In this document: positions 45,127 through 54,485 of the stretch, piece after piece
Position numbering within the stretch: position 1 is the first letter of the stretch
Layout of the letters: each line of letters opens with the position of its first letter
Origin: Streptomyces noursei ATCC 11455
GTDB taxonomy: Bacteria; Actinomycetota; Actinomycetes; Streptomycetales; Streptomycetaceae
DNA length: 64,000 bases
Assembly (NCBI RefSeq): GCF_001704275.1
Contig: NZ_CP011533.1
Span: forward strand, 1,240,001-1,304,000
Direction: 5' to 3'
Made by a program: the position numbers and the translations under genes
Notes under the pieces: model-generated
The model's database searches: none
What the model saw: only the letters and a program-made list of their open reading frames with translations
What the model was told of the DNA's origin: nothing

Positions 45127-46137
45127 ATGCGAGCGATTCAGGTGTACGAAGTGGGCGGTCCCGAGGTGCTGCAGGAGGCCAAGGTGGACCAGCCGCGGCC
45201 GGGTCCGGGCGAGGCGATCGTGGAGGTCGCCGCATCCGGGGTCAACTTCCTCGACGTCTACCACCGCGAAGGCCGGTACAGCCTCCCGCTGCCCTTCACC
45301 CCGGGCACTGAGGGCGCCGGCACGGTCGTCGAAGTTGGACCCGGCGTCGCTGACGTCGCAGTCGGGGACCGGGTCGGTTGGGTGGAGATTCCCGGCACGT
45401 ATGCCGAGCGGGCCGTCGTGGACTCCTCCCGGCTGGTGCCGCTGCCCGACGACATCGGCTTCGAGACAGCCGCCGCCGTGCTCCTCCAAGGCATGACCGC
45501 GCACTATCTCGTCAAGGACGCCTACCCGGTTCAGGGGGGCGACACGGTGCTCGTGCATGCGGCTGCTGGTGGCATGGGGCTGCTTTTGACCCAGCTCATC
45601 ACCCACCTCGGCGGCAGGGTGATCGGCACGACGTCGACCACGGCGAAGGCCGAGCTGGCGAAGCGTGCCGGGGCCGCTGAGGTGATCCTTTCCTCCGCAG
45701 TCGACGATCTCGCAGCCGAGGTGAGGCGGCTCAACGGCGGTCAGGGACTGCCGGTTGTCTTCGACGGCGTCGGCGCGCACACCTTCGACGCGAGCCTCGC
45801 CAGCCTGCGAACCCGCGGCCATCTCGTGCTCTTCGGCGCGGCAAGTGGTGCCGTGCCGCCGTTTGATCCGATTCAGCTCGCCCACGGCGGTTCGCTGACC
45901 CTGATCCGGCCCAGCCTCGGGGACTTCATCGCCGATCGGTCCGAACTGCTCCGACGGGCCGCCGATGTGTTCGAGTGGGTGCGCTCCAAGGCGCTTGAGG
46001 TCACCGTAACGGGCCGCTACACATTGTCCGAGGCCGCCCAGGCCCACAGCGATCTGGAGGCTCGGCGTACCACCGGCAAGCTGCTCGTCATACCCGATGC
46101 GGCCGCTATTGGACGCCGCGAGGAGACGCAGAGCTGA
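45127..46137 (+). CDS. NADPH:quinone oxidoreductase, zinc-independent MDR family
   Basis: 336 residues. GroES-like N-domain (MRAIQVYEVGGPEVLQEAKV, ASGVNFLDVYHREGRY) and Rossmann domain with VLVHAAAGGMGLLLTQL. Lacks zinc ligands, as in QorA. GGAGGGG precedes the ATG. An intact cargo gene of the element; the 5' fragment at 27717 belongs to the same superfamily but is not a close copy. Confidence 0.9.
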   Translation: MRAIQVYEVGGPEVLQEAKVDQPRPGPGEAIVEVAASGVNFLDVYHREGRYSLPLPFTPGTEGAGTVVEVGPGVADVAVGDRVGWVEIPGTYAERAVVDSSRLVPLPDDIGFETAAAVLLQGMTAHYLVKDAYPVQGGDTVLVHAAAGGMGLLLTQLITHLGGRVIGTTSTTAKAELAKRAGAAEVILSSAVDDLAAEVRRLNGGQGLPVVFDGVGAHTFDASLASLRTRGHLVLFGAASGAVPPFDPIQLAHGGSLTLIRPSLGDFIADRSELLRRAADVFEWVRSKALEVTVTGRYTLSEAAQAHSDLEARRTTGKLLVIPDAAAIGRREETQS

Positions 46138-46203
46138 TCGTCAGGCACTCAGCAGGCCAAGATCAAGTTCTGGCGGGTTTCTGGCGTATCTGGGTCACAC
46201 CCC

Positions 46204-47940
46204 TCATTGGGAATCAATCACAACAGGCGTGTCCTCCTGGTCTCGGTCGGACAAGGGGTCGGGGTGGAATGTCCGGGTGTAGCGCAGTCCGGTGTCGGGG
46301 GTGATGTTGAAAACCGCGCACAGGTGTTGCGGGTCGGCGCCGGTGACGGCGGCCTCTTCGAGGATCCGGTCCTCGCGGAGTCGTTGGGCGGTGACCGGAA
46401 GGTCCTTGAGCAAGGGCTGCATCCAGCCGATGGTGACCGGCGTGCGCGAGTGCGCGGTCTGCGAGCTGAGGAACAGGTGGGGGTTGCGGGTGTGTGGCCA
46501 GCGTGAGTGGCGGAGTCGGATGTAGTCGGCGGCGGCCTGACGGGTGAAGGCGTCGAGGGGGTGGTCGATGTTGCCGTGCACGAGCCGGCCGCCGGTGAAG
46601 TCGACGGCAGCCAAGGGCAACTCGCGGGCCTGGTGGGGGTAGAGCGCGTGAATGCCGATGAGGGCGACCAGCAGCTTCAGGGCGGGGTCGCCCTCGGCGG
46701 CCGCGGCTAATGTCTGGATCGCCTCGGGGCTGAGCGGCGTGGGCACCGAGGCGGGCCTGGCCCCCAGACTCAGGCCACGTGCGGGGTTGGCGAACAGCAG
46801 CCGTTGGCTCCTGAGCGTTTTGAACATGTTGCGCAGCGCGACGGCTTCGTTGTGCGGTGCCGCGCACTGGGACAGCCACTCCGTGAGGTCGGCGCGGGTG
46901 ACCTGGCGAAGGGTGCGGTAGCGCTTCGAGCAGTCGAGGAGGAACGGGATCGAGGCCATGACCTGGTTGCGGACAGTGGCGGTCGAGCGGGGACGGCGGC
47001 GGGGTCCGCCGTGTCGGACGATGCGGATCCACACGAGGGCTTCTGCGCGGATCTCCGGGTGCACATTGCTGAGCCGGCGTTGGATCCACGCGTCGAGGGG
47101 GTCGATGCGGTCGTCGTCGAGGAGGTCGAGGTGGGCGAGGACCTCGGTGACCCGGGTGATGGCGCGTGCGGCTCGCTGGCGCGGCAGCGTGGCGACGGTG
47201 CTGGCCTTGATGTTCTCGTGCGGGCCGTGGACGGCGGTCAGCAGGTACAGGCTTCGCAGCACGCGCTCACGCAAGGTCGGTGACCAGCCTTGGGCCTCTG
47301 CGCTGGCCTCGGCCTGCGCCGAGACGTAGGCGGTGAAGGCGGGATCGATCGGCTCGACGTCGGGCACGGTGACGCGCGACATGTCCCGCTCGGCGACGAA
47401 CAGCGGATCCTGGCGCCACCGAGGCATCGCCCAGAATGAGCCGCCGACGAGCTGGTGCGCTTCGGATGAGCCGCGCTCCTGCGTCCGGGCGGCAAGGTGG
47501 ACCCGCCGAACCAGATCGGCGATGAACAGCCGCTGCCCGGTGGTGGCCGCGGTGGTGAGGTCCGGTCGCTGCCACGTCCGTGGAACGGCTTGGGCCTGGC
47601 AGCGGCACAGTCGGCACACCCCGTGCTTGAGGAGCGGCACGGTGCGGCGGCAGGTCGCGCAAGTGCCGGTCTCGTGGCCGCGGTTGCGCAAGGATGTGCA
47701 GGCGGCACAGCGGCCGTGGCGGTGCCAGGTGCCCCATGCGAGGCAGTCGCTGCAGCTGTCCGCGTACGGCACGCGGGGATGACAGCGACGGCAGTAGCCG
47801 CCGACGTAGTGGGCGTCGCTGCCGCATACTTTGCAGGTCGGCGGCGGAAGTTCGGGATGCAGACAGCTGAAGCAGCGGAGCCGGCCGTACTCCGCGATCT
47901 TGTCGCCGCACTGCTTGCACGGCCGGGGCCGCAGGTTCAC
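46204..47940 (-). CDS. Zinc-ribbon tyrosine-recombinase-like protein (copy A)
   Basis: 578 residues from GTG 47940, which overlaps the HTH gene stop as GTGA. Residues 1-110 contain about seven CxxC pairs (PCKQCGDKIAEYGRLRCFSC, TCKVCG, YCRRC, CAAC, TCATC, CRLCRC). The rest is all-helical, ending with recombinase-like elements: HQARELPLAAVDF (first Arg), RLREDRILEEAAVTG (in place of HxxR) and TGLRYTRTFHP (possible Tyr). The catalytic set is degenerate, so strand transfer is uncertain. It shares architecture with the 48871-51288 gene. Confidence 0.7.
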   Translation of the reverse strand: MNLRPRPCKQCGDKIAEYGRLRCFSCLHPELPPPTCKVCGSDAHYVGGYCRRCHPRVPYADSCSDCLAWGTWHRHGRCAACTSLRNRGHETGTCATCRRTVPLLKHGVCRLCRCQAQAVPRTWQRPDLTTAATTGQRLFIADLVRRVHLAARTQERGSSEAHQLVGGSFWAMPRWRQDPLFVAERDMSRVTVPDVEPIDPAFTAYVSAQAEASAEAQGWSPTLRERVLRSLYLLTAVHGPHENIKASTVATLPRQRAARAITRVTEVLAHLDLLDDDRIDPLDAWIQRRLSNVHPEIRAEALVWIRIVRHGGPRRRPRSTATVRNQVMASIPFLLDCSKRYRTLRQVTRADLTEWLSQCAAPHNEAVALRNMFKTLRSQRLLFANPARGLSLGARPASVPTPLSPEAIQTLAAAAEGDPALKLLVALIGIHALYPHQARELPLAAVDFTGGRLVHGNIDHPLDAFTRQAAADYIRLRHSRWPHTRNPHLFLSSQTAHSRTPVTIGWMQPLLKDLPVTAQRLREDRILEEAAVTGADPQHLCAVFNITPDTGLRYTRTFHPDPLSDRDQEDTPVVIDSQ

Positions 47941-48257
47941 AGCGGTGGTTCCGTCCGACCGACCCGACGTTCGATCCTGGGGTGCTCGCCCGCGACCGCT
48001 GCCGGGGCGGACGTGCTTGCGGGACGCCGAGCGCGGGCCTTCTCGGGCTCCGGGGCCAGAAGGTCGTTGGGTTGGCAGCCCAGGACCTCGCAGATGATGT
48101 CGAGGTCGTCCAGACGGATGGTGACCGGCTGCCCGGACCACAGATTGGACATCTTCCCCGCGCTGATCGTCAGGCCCGCGTCGGCGAGCATCGACTGCAG
48201 CTGCGAGGACTTCCAGATGTCGCGCTGCGCGGCGGCCAGCCGCAGGTTCCACTTCAT
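47937..48257 (-). CDS. XRE-type helix-turn-helix regulator coupled to copy A
   Basis: 106 residues. LAAAQRDIWKSSQLQSMLAD, ISAGKMSNLWSGQPVTIRLD and ICEVLGCQPNDLLAPE form a Cro/C1-type domain. Its stop overlaps the recombinase-like gene start (GTGA). The same HTH-then-large-protein order occurs at 51285-51638 / 48871-51288. Confidence 0.8.
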   Translation of the reverse strand: MKWNLRLAAAQRDIWKSSQLQSMLADAGLTISAGKMSNLWSGQPVTIRLDDLDIICEVLGCQPNDLLAPEPEKARARRPASTSAPAAVAGEHPRIERRVGRTEPPL

Positions 48258-48400
48258 GACGGCTCCTGTCCTGGGCTATCCGGTGAACCGAGACGCGGCC
48301 CGCTGGCCGGCGGTAGTCCAGGCGTCCTCGATGTGGGTCTTGTTGACGTGTAATGGTGGAGTCGGGTATTGGAACTGTCTGAATGCCCCTGTGATGGTGG

Positions 48401-48862
48401 TCACGGTTGGCAGGTCTGGATCAGAGAGGCAAGGACTCCTGCGGGGTCGTGCAGGGGGCGGGCGCCGTCGGTGACGACGCGGAGTGTGCCAGGGTCGACG
48501 GGGTCTGTCCGTGCCCACTCCGGAGACCCGATACCGATCTCAACTTCCAAACCCGAGGCCGTGGCATAGCGTCGTTCGGTGATGGGCCCCCACGATTGCG
48601 TTCGGACGAGTTCGCCGAGGGCGAGCTCGTTGGCCCAGGTGTTGTTGAAGTACTGGGTCTGGTCCGTCGAGAGCAGGACAATGTCGATGTCGGAGTCGGG
48701 GCGCGCGGCATTGCGGGCGTATGAACCGACAAGGAGCAGACCGACGATGTCCTGGCGGTTTGCGGCCCAGCGTGTGGTTCGGTCGATGAGCTCCTGCGCT
48801 TCGGCGGCCCGTTCCTGTGAGATCTCGGACTGGTTCGCTGATTGTTCGGCGCGGTGTGTCAT
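48401..48862 (-). CDS. MNT-type nucleotidyltransferase
   Basis: 153 residues. The motif GLLLVGSYARNAARPDSDID is the GS...DxD of minimal nucleotidyltransferases, with a third acidic residue in LEVEIGIG. Related enzymes adenylylate drugs, tRNAs or partner toxins; no HEPN partner is adjacent. AGGAG overlaps the stop of the upstream recombinase-like gene, giving translational coupling. Confidence 0.8.
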   Translation of the reverse strand: MTHRAEQSANQSEISQERAAEAQELIDRTTRWAANRQDIVGLLLVGSYARNAARPDSDIDIVLLSTDQTQYFNNTWANELALGELVRTQSWGPITERRYATASGLEVEIGIGSPEWARTDPVDPGTLRVVTDGARPLHDPAGVLASLIQTCQP

Positions 48863-48870
48863 GTGGGCTC

Positions 48871-51288
48871 CTAGATTTCTGGACGGCGGCTGATCTCGGC
48901 TGCGTAGGCGCCCCAGTCTCCGGCGGCGGCTCGCTGCCATTTGACGGCGACGGTGATGTCGATGCCGAGGGTGCGGGCGAGGACCGCGGCGGGCAGTTCG
49001 GTGGCGAGCTGGAACAGCGCGGTCGAGCGGGCCTCCGCGAGCCGGATGCCGAGTTTGCGGAGCCGTTCGCCCATGGCCCAGGCACTGATCGGGCGGCCGG
49101 GTCGGCCTCCGGGGAAAAGCCAGGGTGAGTCTGTGCGGCCGAGAACGGCATGGCTGCGGCGAACCTCGACCTGTTGGAGGGCCAGTTCAGCGACGGGTGC
49201 GGGAAGCTCGACCGGGACGGCGCCGAGGCGGATGCGGACCGCTCCGTCCGTCTCCTCGATGTGGTCGACGGTGAGCCGGGAGATCGCTGCGGGCCACTGG
49301 GCATAGAGAAGCAACAGCAGGCCGGCGAGGCGGTCTTCGGACTTGAGTGTGTCGTCGTGCAGCAGGCGGCGGGCGGTGGACCAGCGGGCTTCCTCGTCCA
49401 TCGGCGGGGAGGGGCCATTCCATCGCTCGGCCGGGAAGGTGAGATCGCGGGTGATCTTCTGGGAGAGGGCCCATCGCACGAAGTGGCCTGCTTCCTGGCG
49501 AAGGCGGGCGTTGTCGCTGGTCATCCAGCGTTCGATGTCGGTTTGTCGGCAGGTTGCAAGGGTCAGGTTCTGGTCCTCCAGCCAGTTCAGGAGATGGACG
49601 GCCGCCCGCAGATGTTGCCGGGCGACCGTGAGCTGGCTGTGCGTGATGTCCTTGCCGCGGCTGCGTCGGCGAAGCCGACGCATGAGGTGCCAAGTCGCGT
49701 ATCGGTGCAGGATTTTCCGTCCCTCAGCCGTCACATGGGAGGTGACGAGGTCCTTCACGTGTCGTTCGAGGCGGACCATCTGCTCGTCCCGTTTCGGCAG
49801 GGCGCCGGTGGCTACCAGGACGCTGCGGATGTGTTCGACGACCTTGCCTTCCGGGAGCTCGTCCATGGCCTCGTGGGTGAGGGGTCGGCGGCCGGAGCCG
49901 AGATCGGATAGGACGGTGGAGACGACGCCTTTGGAGAGCCAGCGCATCGCGGTGCTGGCCCGTTCGGTGCTGGCCAGGGCCTCGTGGAGGGCCTGGAGTT
50001 TCGGGGCTATGGAGCCGGTGTCATCGGCGAGGAGCTCGTGGAGGCGCTGCTTGAGGGTGCAGCGCGGGCACGGACCGGAGGCTCGCAGGCGTTCGGCTTG
50101 TCCTCAGGTGGGACAGGGGCGCCAGAGCTCGGGGTCCGGTGCGGTGCAGGGTCCGCAGACCGGGGCGTCGGCGGTGCCGGAGTGGATGCCGCGGAGCCGC
50201 CCGCAGACGGTGCAGTGAGCCGGGCGTCTGTCGCAGCCGCCGCAGCGGGGCAGGCCGGTCAGACGGGAGTGGGTGCAAGGTGCGGTGCGTCCGCAGATTG
50301 AGCAGACCAGGACCGGCAGGGGGCAACAGGTGGGGCAGAGGGGGCCTTCGGCGGTGCGGTTCTGTACTCGTCGACGTCTGCCGCAGCCGATGCAGACCTC
50401 GATGTTCGCGGGGTCAGTGACCAGGCAGTTCGGACACAGCGGCCGTCCCTGGGTGTCGCGGATGGCCGGTTCGCGCCGGGCACCACAGCGTACGCATTCT
50501 TCGATGCGGGACTTGGCGATGCAGTTGCGGCAGACCCGCTGCCCATCCAGCGGCTTGTCGATGCGGACCACCCGGTGGCAGCGAGGGCAGGCCGGCCGGA
50601 CGATCCCGGCGACGCCTGCCTCGTGCAGCAAGTCGATAAACCGCAGGATGGCGCGATGTGGTGCCAGATAGCCCTCTCCGGTCAGCAGACGAGGGTTCTC
50701 CTCCAGGGCCCAGACCAGTCGCTGTCGATAGGTGGGACGCTGGGGTGCCGTGCGGCGGAGAGCTTCGGCGATCACGTCGCGGTCGGCGTCCGGGGCGATC
50801 GCGGTGATCATCTCGTGCACGACCGTGACTGGATCACGGTCGTCGTTGTCCGGACACATCTTGCAGCGCGGCAGGCTCTTGCGGTCCCGGAAGCCGACGC
50901 GTCGGACGTTGCCGCAGGCGGTGCACTCGGTGGTCTCCTGTCCGCAGACCGAGCAGTACCAGTCCTGGCCCTGGCGTTGGAGGGTTCGCAACTTCTTGCC
51001 GCACTCGACACAGACCGGCGGCGAGATCGCCGCGGCGCCGGCCTTGCGGAGCTCGATGAGCAGATCGCCGATGGCCCGGGGTGCCGGGGACCGGCCGTCG
51101 GTCAGGACGGCGGGCCGCATCGCCAGGGCTTCCGCCAGGCGCCGTGACTTCGCGCGGCCGCCCGCGACCGCGGTGACCACGGCCCGGATGGTCTCAGCGC
51201 CGAGCTCCATCTCGACGTCTGCGACCAGGTCTGTGATCAGGCCGATCGGGTCCGAAACGGTGCGGCTGAGATGGTCAGCAGTGGTCAC
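48871..51288 (-). pseudogene. Zinc-ribbon tyrosine-recombinase-like protein (copy B) with in-frame UGA
   Basis: Read as one frame this encodes about 805 residues. Residues 100-395 hold many CxxC zinc-ribbon pairs (VCVECGKKL, YCSVCGQETTECTACG, RCKMC, ACPRC, LCPNC, CIGCG, CSICG, CGGCD, CTVCG). At 50104-50106 a TGA follows WRPCPT; the same frame continues without another stop as GQAERLRASGPCPRCTLKQR and then a recombinase-like domain from MRWLSKGV to AAEISRRPEI. The TGA stands where CPxC requires Cys. Start ATG 51288 overlaps the HTH gene stop as ATGA. Confidence 0.75.
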
Positions 51289-51638
51289 GACCGGTCAACA
51301 CCCCTGATGCGGGCCCGCTTTGGCCGCAGTCCACCAAGTCCCTCCGAACCGGATGCCGTGCCGCCGCCGACGGCCGCCTTCTTCGGCTTCTTCACGGCCC
51401 CGGCCGCCGCGATGGGCTCGATGAGGTCGTCCATGGTGCAGTCGAGGATGTCTAGCAGAGCCATGAGGATCTTCAGGCTCAGTCGCTCCGGTCGCTCGAC
51501 GACGAGCCGGTAGACCTGGCTCGACGACAGGCTGATGCCGCGTTCGGCGAGCGGAGGGATGAGGTCGGTGGTGGAGAACATCCCGCGGTCCGCCATGACT
51601 TTGCGCAGGTGCCAGTGGTAGTCGAGCTTGGCGGCCAT
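51285..51638 (-). CDS. XRE-type helix-turn-helix regulator coupled to copy B
   Basis: 117 residues. LDYHWHLRKVMADRGMFSTT, LSSSQVYRLVVERPERLSLK and LLDILDCTMDDLIEPIA give a Cro/C1-type domain, followed by a basic tail. The stop overlaps the next start as ATGA. It lies 17 bases after the recombinase at 51655. Confidence 0.8.
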   Translation of the reverse strand: MAAKLDYHWHLRKVMADRGMFSTTDLIPPLAERGISLSSSQVYRLVVERPERLSLKILMALLDILDCTMDDLIEPIAAAGAVKKPKKAAVGGGTASGSEGLGGLRPKRARIRGVDRS

Positions 51639-51654
51639 CGCCGGATCCCTCCTG

Positions 51655-52239
51655 TCAGGCCCCGGCGAACGCCGGAGCCAGTGCCTTGTGCAGGGAAGTG
51701 TTCATGAAGTCGTCGCTGACGTGCGTGTAGATGGCCAGGGAGCTGTCGCACTCATGGCCGACCTGCTGCTGGATGAACCGGCGGTCGACCCCGTCTTCGG
51801 TCAGATGCGTGACGTAAGAATGTCGGATTGAGTGGGGAGTTAGGTCTTTTGAGAGCTTTAGGGCATCGCGGTATGCCTCGAACCGGTCGTTGATGGAGCC
51901 GGGCTGAAGACGGCCCCCACGCTCGGTGATCCACAAGGCCGGGTGATCCGGGAATCCGAAGCGCGGCCGGACGTTCTCGACATAGTCGGCGACCGCCTCG
52001 ACGGCCCAGTCCATCACCGACAGCACGTTCCTCCGCCGCGGCGGCTGGCCCTTCTTCGCCTTGCCGTAGCGGACGTTGAGCGTGCCGTACCGGCCGAACT
52101 GCCGGGCCTGCGGATTGCGTCCGAAGTCGACCACATCGAGTTTGGACGTCTCGGTCCGGCGAAGCCCCCACCCGTAGATGACCTTGAACAGCGTGGCGTC
52201 CCGGTAGGCGGCGAGGGCCCCCTTGCGCTGATACACCAC
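51655..52239 (-). pseudogene. Tyrosine recombinase, catalytic domain only
   Basis: 194 residues. The catalytic set is complete: Arg in YGWGLRRTETSKLD, HSIRHSYVTHL (HxxR), GHECDSSLAIYTHV (His and Tyr). The core-binding N-domain of about 150 residues is missing; the sequence upstream belongs to the end of the next recombinase, so a deletion is likely. Translation could start at a GTG at 52239. Confidence 0.75.
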
Positions 52240-52304
52240 TCCAGACCGTCCCTTCTGGAGAGCAGATCATGCATTAGAAGGGATCGCCTCAGCAACACCC
52301 CTGC

Positions 52305-53388
52305 TCAGGCTGCCAGTTCGTAGAGGCTGCGGAGTCCTTCCGCTTCTCGCCGTGACCACGCGACCTGCGGCTTCTCGCCCGCCTGATGCAATTCCCGAGG
52401 GTTCACGTAGATCATCGTGGTGTTGATCCAGCGATGACCGAGCAGCTCCTGGATAGCGACGACGTTTATGCCCTGTGCGTACAGATCGGACGCGGCGGAG
52501 TGCCGGAGCGCGTGCGGAGTAGCACGGCCGGACCAGCGAGGCAGGTGGCGTTCCGCTGCCTCCGCCATCGCGCCCCGAATCGCGCTGGTGCTCACGCGCT
52601 TGCAGCGGCCACCGGGATCGCGGCGCTCGGAGGGGAACAGCGGTGCACCGGGCTCATCGAGGTGCCCGTCGAACTCCCACCGCGGGCCCTGGAGCCACCA
52701 TTCGAGGAGTTCACGAGAACCGTTGATGAGCGGGACCAGGCGCTCCTTCTTCTGACCGCGGCTGCCCTTGCCGCGCAGCAGCACCTTGCCGAAGGTGCCC
52801 AGGTCCCAGCGGATGTCGTGGACTTCGAGCAGGCACAGTTCCGAGACACGCGGGCCAATGAGGCTGGCCAGGCGGCATGCGGTGTAGTTACGGACACTCG
52901 GCGCGTACTTCCGAGCCGAGTGTAGATCGTCGCGCCATCCGGCGAAGAGCCGATCGATGTCCGCGGCCGGCGGCGGGATCCGCACCCGCATGTTGGTCTT
53001 GCCTCGTGGGCGGTTGATCTCATCGACCGGGCACTGCACCAGCACGCCGGTCGCCGCGTGGATATCGGCCTGATGCCGCACCTCCAGGAACTCGAAGTAC
53101 GTCGCCAGGGACTGCCTTGCGGACCTTCGTCAGCGTGGCCAGCCGTCGCTGGTCCTCACCGAAGAACCGGTCGAGGTCAGTCGGGATCAGCTCCCAGAGC
53201 GGGCGGCCGCACCAGCCGCGCACCTCCATCAGCGCATTCACGTCTCCGGAGATCGTCTCGTCGGCGACCCCGGCCGCCGCCCGGGCAAGCACGAACTCAG
53301 ACAGCAGGTCCTGCTCAAAGTCCGCGATGTCCTGCGGCGACTCCAGCAGCGGTCGAGATCGGATTGGTGCAACGACAGCGAGCGACAT
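52305..53388 (-). pseudogene. Tyrosine recombinase with frameshift
   Basis: ATG 53388 begins an N-terminal SAM-like domain (DFEQDLLSEFVLARAAAGVA, EDQRRLATLTKVRK). Near 53110 the sense moves one frame, to SLATYFEFLEVRHQADIHAA, and runs to a complete catalytic domain: LIGPRVSELCLLEV, HALRHSAASDLYAQG (HxxR) and LLGHRWINTTMIYVNP (His, Tyr). One base change would give an intact protein of about 360 residues. Confidence 0.8.
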
Positions 53389-53423
53389 CCCGCCCCCTCA
53401 ACTTCGCTATACCCAGCGGAATC

Positions 53424-53854
53424 TCAGGCTGCCGGATAGAAGCTCATGAATTCTGAGACTTCCTCGCTGTTCACCCTTGAGGGTGGCACAGGGCCGTCGA
53501 CGCACTCCGCAGGACCGGGGGGCACCGCCCGCGGGGAGCGGGGCGATGGGGAACTCAGGCGCACATTCACAACGAGCACCTCGTCCGCGAGCCGGATCTT
53601 CGCCCGGTGCAGATCGTCCAGTCGAGCCTTGCCTGCCTCGGCCTCGGCCGGTCGACCCACAGCGGGTGCGGGGTCTTCATGTCGCGGCAGGGCTTGACGA
53701 CGATGTTGCCAGCCCAGGTCAGTTCACGGTCGGCGTCCGCCATGTCCTGCATGAAGCGGGTGCTGCCGCAGATGGCCACGACGTGCGGGATGTTGAGGCA
53801 CTGCTTGGCGTCGGTGAGCTTCCCTTTGGTGGCGAGCAGTTGGGAGTAGGACAC
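53424..53854 (-). pseudogene. DUF4406-like phage protein, frameshifted and truncated
   Basis: ATG 53854 starts MSYSQLLATKGKLTDAKQCL and VVAICGSTRFMQDMADADRE, a nucleoside-deoxyribosyltransferase-like fold. Near 53670 the frame shifts and continues AEAEAGKARLDDLHRAKIRL and ADEVLVVNV, after which the normal ending is replaced by unrelated sequence from about 53570. Confidence 0.65.
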
Positions 53855-53905
53855 GGTGATCGGTCTCCTTGGTCTGGGCCCGCCGCGGGTGACGGCGGGC
53901 TGCGG

Positions 53906-54150
53906 TTAGTGGAAGATGACGACCATGGCGTCACCGGACACGCCCTCATCCTCCTCGGGATGCCGGGCGTCGTAGTGGTCGTTGCAGGCGCGGCAGGCGA
54001 AGCCGGAGGCGGCGGGGTTGGAGTTCATGTACAGGTGGTGGCCGCAGAAGTAGCCGCCACATCCGTGCTCGTCGCCGCCGGGCGTCTCGCCGCAGAGGTG
54101 CGCGAGGCCACGGTCGATCTGCTTGTTGCAGCCGGGAAAGCGATGTGCAT
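53906..54150 (-). CDS. Phage-type zinc-binding protein, start disturbed
   Basis: The frame reads FPGCNKQIDRGLAHLCGETP, GCGGYFCGHHLYMNSNP and FACRACNDHYDARHPEEDEG, with Cys/His clusters of a treble-clef type. The only nearby ATG (54150) is one base out of this frame, so either a frameshift has occurred or a non-ATG start is used. Confidence 0.5.
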
Positions 54151-54200
54151 TGCTGCTTCTTGGTGATGTTGCTTGGCCACGGATTGCGGCGGGACGGGGG

Positions 54201-54485
54201 TTAGTTGGCGTGGTCGCCGCGGGCGTAGGCACGTGCGGCAGCGAGGACTTCGTCTCCGCGGCCGGCTGCGATGGCGCGGAGCGGGTTGTCGTCGCTGAGG
54301 TGCGGGTTCATGCCGATCAGCCACGAGCGGGCCACATGCCGGCCGTGCACATGCGCGATGACGCCGAATGCCTCACGGGCCGCACGGTGGTTCTTCGGCG
54401 TCCGTAGGCGGGCCGTGAGGCGCGGGCCGAAGGTCGTGGTGAGGAAGTCCGCGTCGGACTCGGCGGCGGGCGCAGGCTGGTTCAC
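54201..54485 (-). CDS. Small MbcA/ParS-like protein
   Basis: 94 residues. WLIGMNPHLSDDNPLRAIAA and GRGDEVLAAARAYARGD recall the toxin-binding domain found in Xre/MbcA antitoxins (WL...NP.L....P...I..G...V). No RES-domain partner is visible. The GTG start overlaps the upstream gene; with one extra G in a G5 run at 54491-54495 the upstream stop would overlap it as GTGA. Confidence 0.55.
   Translation of the reverse strand: MNQPAPAAESDADFLTTTFGPRLTARLRTPKNHRAAREAFGVIAHVHGRHVARSWLIGMNPHLSDDNPLRAIAAGRGDEVLAAARAYARGDHAN

Noticed and set aside
44811..45128. 105-codon minus-strand frame ahead of the quinone oxidoreductase
   Set aside because: Pro/Arg-rich, overlaps the likelier 44587-44919 fragment in another frame and has no start signal.
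50104..50106. Selenocysteine insertion as the primary explanation for the in-frame UGA
   Set aside because: I saw no clear SECIS-like hairpin by eye, and zinc-ribbon Cys is structural; a nonsense mutation is simpler. Kept as a testable alternative only.
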